A stretch of 64,000 nucleotides of DNA, taken from NCBI GenBank assembly GCA_030651305.1, contig JAUSCI010000072.1, positions 1 to 64,000 on the forward strand, in the 5' to 3' direction. Below the pieces are notes generated by a model, which saw nothing but the letters and a program-made list of their open reading frames with translations, did not search any database and was not told the DNA's origin. This stretch comes from Sulfuritalea sp. GTDB taxonomy: Bacteria; Pseudomonadota; Gammaproteobacteria; Burkholderiales; Rhodocyclaceae. This document shows, in pieces, positions 61,826-64,000 of this stretch; the first letter of the stretch is position 1; each line of letters opens with the position of its first letter. The position numbers and the translations under genes were made by a program.

Positions 61826-63028
61826 TCAGTCGGCCTTACAACTGCGGAAGCCGACGAAAATGTCGTCACGCTGCGGTTCGTAGTAGTTGCGGTAGCGCGG
61901 CTTGCGCATGCGCTCATGCGTGGCGAAAGAACCGCCGCGTACGCTGCGGTGGGTGTGGAAAAATGGCGCAGAGTATTCGGCGTAGGGGTCGGGGCTGAAG
62001 CCCGGATAAGGCGCAAACGCGCTGGCGGTCCATTCCCAGACTTGCGTTCCCCAGTCGAAATTGGGGGTGTGAAGGGCGGCATATTCCCACTCCGCTTCGC
62101 TCGGCAGGCGGCGGCCGGCCCAGCAGCACCAGGCTTCGGCTTCATGCGCCGTGACGTGCATCGCCGCTTGTGCGGGCGCCAGGTCGATCCATGACGCGAA
62201 GCGCCGCTGTTGCCAGATTCCTTCCTTGTTGCGCCAGTAGCGCGGCATGGTTTGGCCCGTGGCGGCGAGCCATGCCTGGCCGCTTGCCGACCACCAGTGC
62301 GGCTGTCGATAGCCACCTGCCTCGACGAATTGCAGATAGTCCGAATTTCTCACCGGCGTCATTGAAATTGCAAAGCTTTCGACGCGCAGCGGATATGCCC
62401 ACTTCTCGTTGTCGAAGAAGAAGCCCTTGCCTGTCGGCGAGCTGCCCATCAGGAACTCGCCGCCGGGCAGCGTGATGTCGCGCGCCGGCGGCAAGTCGCC
62501 CAGTTCATCCGGAGCCGGCCAGGCCAGCGTTTGCCGGGTATAGCGGAAGGCCTCGTCGTGCATGTCCTCATGGAACAGTGCCAAGCGGTGAAAGTAGAGC
62601 GCGGGGTCCGTGTCCGGCAAAGCCTGCAAGGTGCCCAGCGCGCCGTCGAGCGTATCGTCGAGATAACGCTGGGTGGTATCCCAGTCCGGCAGATCGAGCT
62701 GCCAGCGGCTGTCATGCGGGACATGGACCGAGTCGTACCAGCGGTCGGCGTCCGGCAGGCGGGAAGGGCGCGGCGCCGCCGCTTCGCCCCGGTAACGCTG
62801 ACACCAGTACTCCATGAACCAGGCGACGTGGCCGAGTTCCCACAGCGGCGGGTTGATGATGGCAAGGCAGGGTACGCGCAAGGGATCGGGCGAGTTGGCG
62901 CCTTCGACGCTGACGCCATCCGTCCAGGCCGCGAACTCGTCGAGCACGCTGATCGTATAATCGCGTGCATCCTGCAGTGCTCCGGCGAGTAGTGTTTTGT
63001 CGGCAGTTCTCAAATCCGGCATGGCCAT
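61826..63028 (-). CDS. senA: Selenoneine synthase SenA (EgtB-like)
   Basis: The 400-residue protein is an EgtB-type non-haem iron enzyme. An N-terminal DinB-like domain holds the iron ligands in WELGHVAWFMEYW and the HxxxH of LFHEDMHDEAF. A C-terminal FGE-sulfatase-like domain has ITLPGGEFLMGS, LPSEAEWEYAAL and RSVRGGSFATHERM. EgtB-like enzymes join sulfur or selenium donors to hercynine. I prefer SenA over EgtB because a SenB-type glycosyltransferase lies divergently next to it. SenA couples a selenosugar to hercynine. No EgtD is present in the window, so hercynine must come from elsewhere. Its ribosome binding site AGGAGG (63036-63041) lies inside the senB coding sequence, seven bases before the ATG at 63028. 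Confidence 0.82.
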   Translation of the reverse strand: MAMPDLRTADKTLLAGALQDARDYTISVLDEFAAWTDGVSVEGANSPDPLRVPCLAIINPPLWELGHVAWFMEYWCQRYRGEAAAPRPSRLPDADRWYDSVHVPHDSRWQLDLPDWDTTQRYLDDTLDGALGTLQALPDTDPALYFHRLALFHEDMHDEAFRYTRQTLAWPAPDELGDLPPARDITLPGGEFLMGSSPTGKGFFFDNEKWAYPLRVESFAISMTPVRNSDYLQFVEAGGYRQPHWWSASGQAWLAATGQTMPRYWRNKEGIWQQRRFASWIDLAPAQAAMHVTAHEAEAWCCWAGRRLPSEAEWEYAALHTPNFDWGTQVWEWTASAFAPYPGFSPDPYAEYSAPFFHTHRSVRGGSFATHERMRKPRYRNYYEPQRDDIFVGFRSCKAD

Positions 63029-63029
63029 G
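63020..63029. other. Palindrome shared by the senA and senB start codons
   Basis: CATGGCCATG is its own reverse complement and supplies two ATG triplets to each strand. The plus-strand ATGs are at 63021 and 63027; the minus-strand ATGs are at 63028 and 63022. The two divergent genes therefore overlap at their 5' ends and have no intergenic promoter space. Confidence 0.9.
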
Positions 63030-63995
63030 ACATCTCCTCCTTCCGTCGTCATTATCAGCCCGGCGCTGGCCAGCGCCAACAACGGCAACTGGCATACGGC
63101 GAGACGCTGGGCGCGCTGCCTCGCTCCCCAAGCGAGAGTGCGTATCGAGCGCGAATGGAGCGGTGCCGCTGACGACCTGATGATCGCCCTCCATGCGCGG
63201 CGCTCGGCGGCTTCGATAGCGGCGTTTGCGGCACGCTATCCGCAGCGGCCGGTGGCACTGGTGCTGACCGGCACCGATCTCTACCGCGACATTCGCGTCG
63301 ATGAACAGGCGCAGCGCTCGCTGCTGCTGGCGGACCGCCTGATACTGCTGCAGGCAGAGGGCGTGCACGAGTTGTCGCCGGAGTATGCCGCCAAGGCCAT
63401 GGTGATATACCAGTCGGCACGTGCGCTGGCGCCGGCCCGGCGCAGCCGGCGTCACTTCGATCTGGCGCTGGTCGGACATCAGCGGCCCGAGAAGGATCCG
63501 CTCACCGCCATCCGCGCCTTGTTGCGCCTGCCCGCCGACCTGCCGGTGCGCCTGTTTCATGTCGGCGGCATGCTGGACGCCGAATTGGCCCAGCACGTGG
63601 CTGAGTTGGGCGCGCGGGACATCCGTTACCACTGGCTCGGCGCCTTGTCGCAGGCGGCAACACGCCAGCGCATCAAACGTTGCCACCTGCTGCTGCTGCC
63701 CTCGCTTATGGAAGGCGGCGCCAACGTATTGATCGAAGCCGTGACCAGCGGCGTGCCGGTATTGGGCAGCGATATTCCCGGCAATCGCGGCATGCTCGGC
63801 GCCGACTATCCCGGCTGGTTTCCGGTCGGCGATGCACAGCGACTGACACAACTGATCCTGGCGGCGGTACGCGATCCGCATTACTACGCAGACTTGTCCC
63901 GACGCTGCGCCGAGCGGGTATCCTTGTTCACCCCGGCGCACGAATGCGCCGCTGTTTGCAGTCTTCTTGAAATGACCAGGTTACCGAAACAATGA
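63027..63995 (+). CDS. senB: Selenosugar synthase SenB (GT-B glycosyltransferase)
   Basis: The 322-residue protein is a retaining-type GT-B glycosyltransferase of the SenB group. It opens PPSVVIISPALASANNGNWH, then MIALHARRSAASIAAF and ALVLTGTDLYRDI, the last being a hallmark. The C-terminal half has LVGHQRPEKDPLTAIRALLR and EGGANVLIEAVTSGVPVL, which bind the sugar nucleotide. SenB makes a selenosugar from selenophosphate and a UDP-sugar. I chose the ATG at 63027; ATG 63021 or TTG 62997 are alternatives, as no clear ribosome binding site precedes any of them. The next gene starts within its stop (ATGA). Confidence 0.82.
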   Translation: MTSPPSVVIISPALASANNGNWHTARRWARCLAPQARVRIEREWSGAADDLMIALHARRSAASIAAFAARYPQRPVALVLTGTDLYRDIRVDEQAQRSLLLADRLILLQAEGVHELSPEYAAKAMVIYQSARALAPARRSRRHFDLALVGHQRPEKDPLTAIRALLRLPADLPVRLFHVGGMLDAELAQHVAELGARDIRYHWLGALSQAATRQRIKRCHLLLLPSLMEGGANVLIEAVTSGVPVLGSDIPGNRGMLGADYPGWFPVGDAQRLTQLILAAVRDPHYYADLSRRCAERVSLFTPAHECAAVCSLLEMTRLPKQ

Positions 63996-64000
63996 ACTCC
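63992..64000 (+). CDS. Start of a third gene, probably selD/senC (truncated by window end)
   Basis: An ATG at 63992 overlaps the senB stop as ATGA, and three codons (Met-Asn-Ser) are visible. The overlap indicates translational coupling with senB. In known selenoneine clusters a selenophosphate synthetase gene accompanies senA and senB, so I expect selD here. The identification is context only. Confidence 0.35.

Noticed and set aside
1-64000. CRISPR array, tRNA or rRNA genes
   Set aside because: No regular spacer-repeat pattern was seen, and no gap held a cloverleaf or rRNA-like sequence. This was by eye; a tRNA scan would settle it.

Overview
The window looks like the chromosome of a GC-rich betaproteobacterium. 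The block glnD-map / rpsB-tsf-pyrH-frr-uppS-cdsA-dxr-rseP-bamA-skp-lpxD-fabZ-lpxA-lpxB-rnhB has the usual betaproteobacterial order. A DUF2863 gene, a PurL of the large single-chain type and an Alr-RadA pair fit as well. A member of the Rhodocyclales is my best guess, but that is inference from gene content and style; no rRNA is present to settle it. No tRNA, rRNA or CRISPR array was seen.

Bases 1-4,900 begin with the 3' end of mfd and run into an accessory stretch: a small membrane protein, a 163-residue membrane protein lying between two imperfect repeats, and a minus-strand pair (a duplicated nuclease-like protein and an M15-peptidase-like protein) with an ISAs1-family insertion sequence against the 5' end of the nuclease gene. 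Bases 5,021-8,635 hold a DHH phosphoesterase followed by an unusual fusion of a metallo-beta-lactamase domain, two cyclic-nucleotide-type domains and a bacteriohemerythrin domain. Bases 8,636-12,393 are a second accessory stretch: two secreted proteins of unknown role, two BrnT-like toxin-antitoxin loci (one toxin broken by a stop codon) and a pyrimidine-dimer glycosylase between them.

Bases 12,407-32,318 are core: GlnD, methionine aminopeptidase and a divergent class III cyclase, then the long translation / isoprenoid / envelope / lipid A operon, with many 1-4 bp start-stop overlaps implying translational coupling. An RNA methyltransferase ends against the convergent HU gene. Bases 32,659-47,901 carry NfeD-stomatin, TsaB-RimI-uracil glycosylase, a CDF transporter, a radical SAM protein, LplT, a LysR regulator, Alr, RadA, an ABC-type permease, a diguanylate cyclase with a CxxCH motif, and a thioredoxin-TPR chaperone. 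Bases 48,054-58,093 carry PurL, a PpiC-BolA-YciI-YciB-MsrB cluster, D-amino acid dehydrogenase, a PIN/AbrB toxin-antitoxin module and DUF2863. The right end has phosphate uptake (DUF47-PiT), an EamA exporter, AzlCD, and a divergent pair that I read as selenoneine synthase SenA and selenosugar synthase SenB, with a third gene starting at the last bases.

The most interesting points are the senA/senB pair whose start codons share one palindrome; the toxin-antitoxin module bracketed by an 86-bp duplication of the dadA 3' end; the MBL-cNMP-cNMP-hemerythrin fusion next to a DHH enzyme; the nuclease/M15-like pair next to an IS; and purL, whose coding sequence seems to have absorbed two dispersed repeats in frame.
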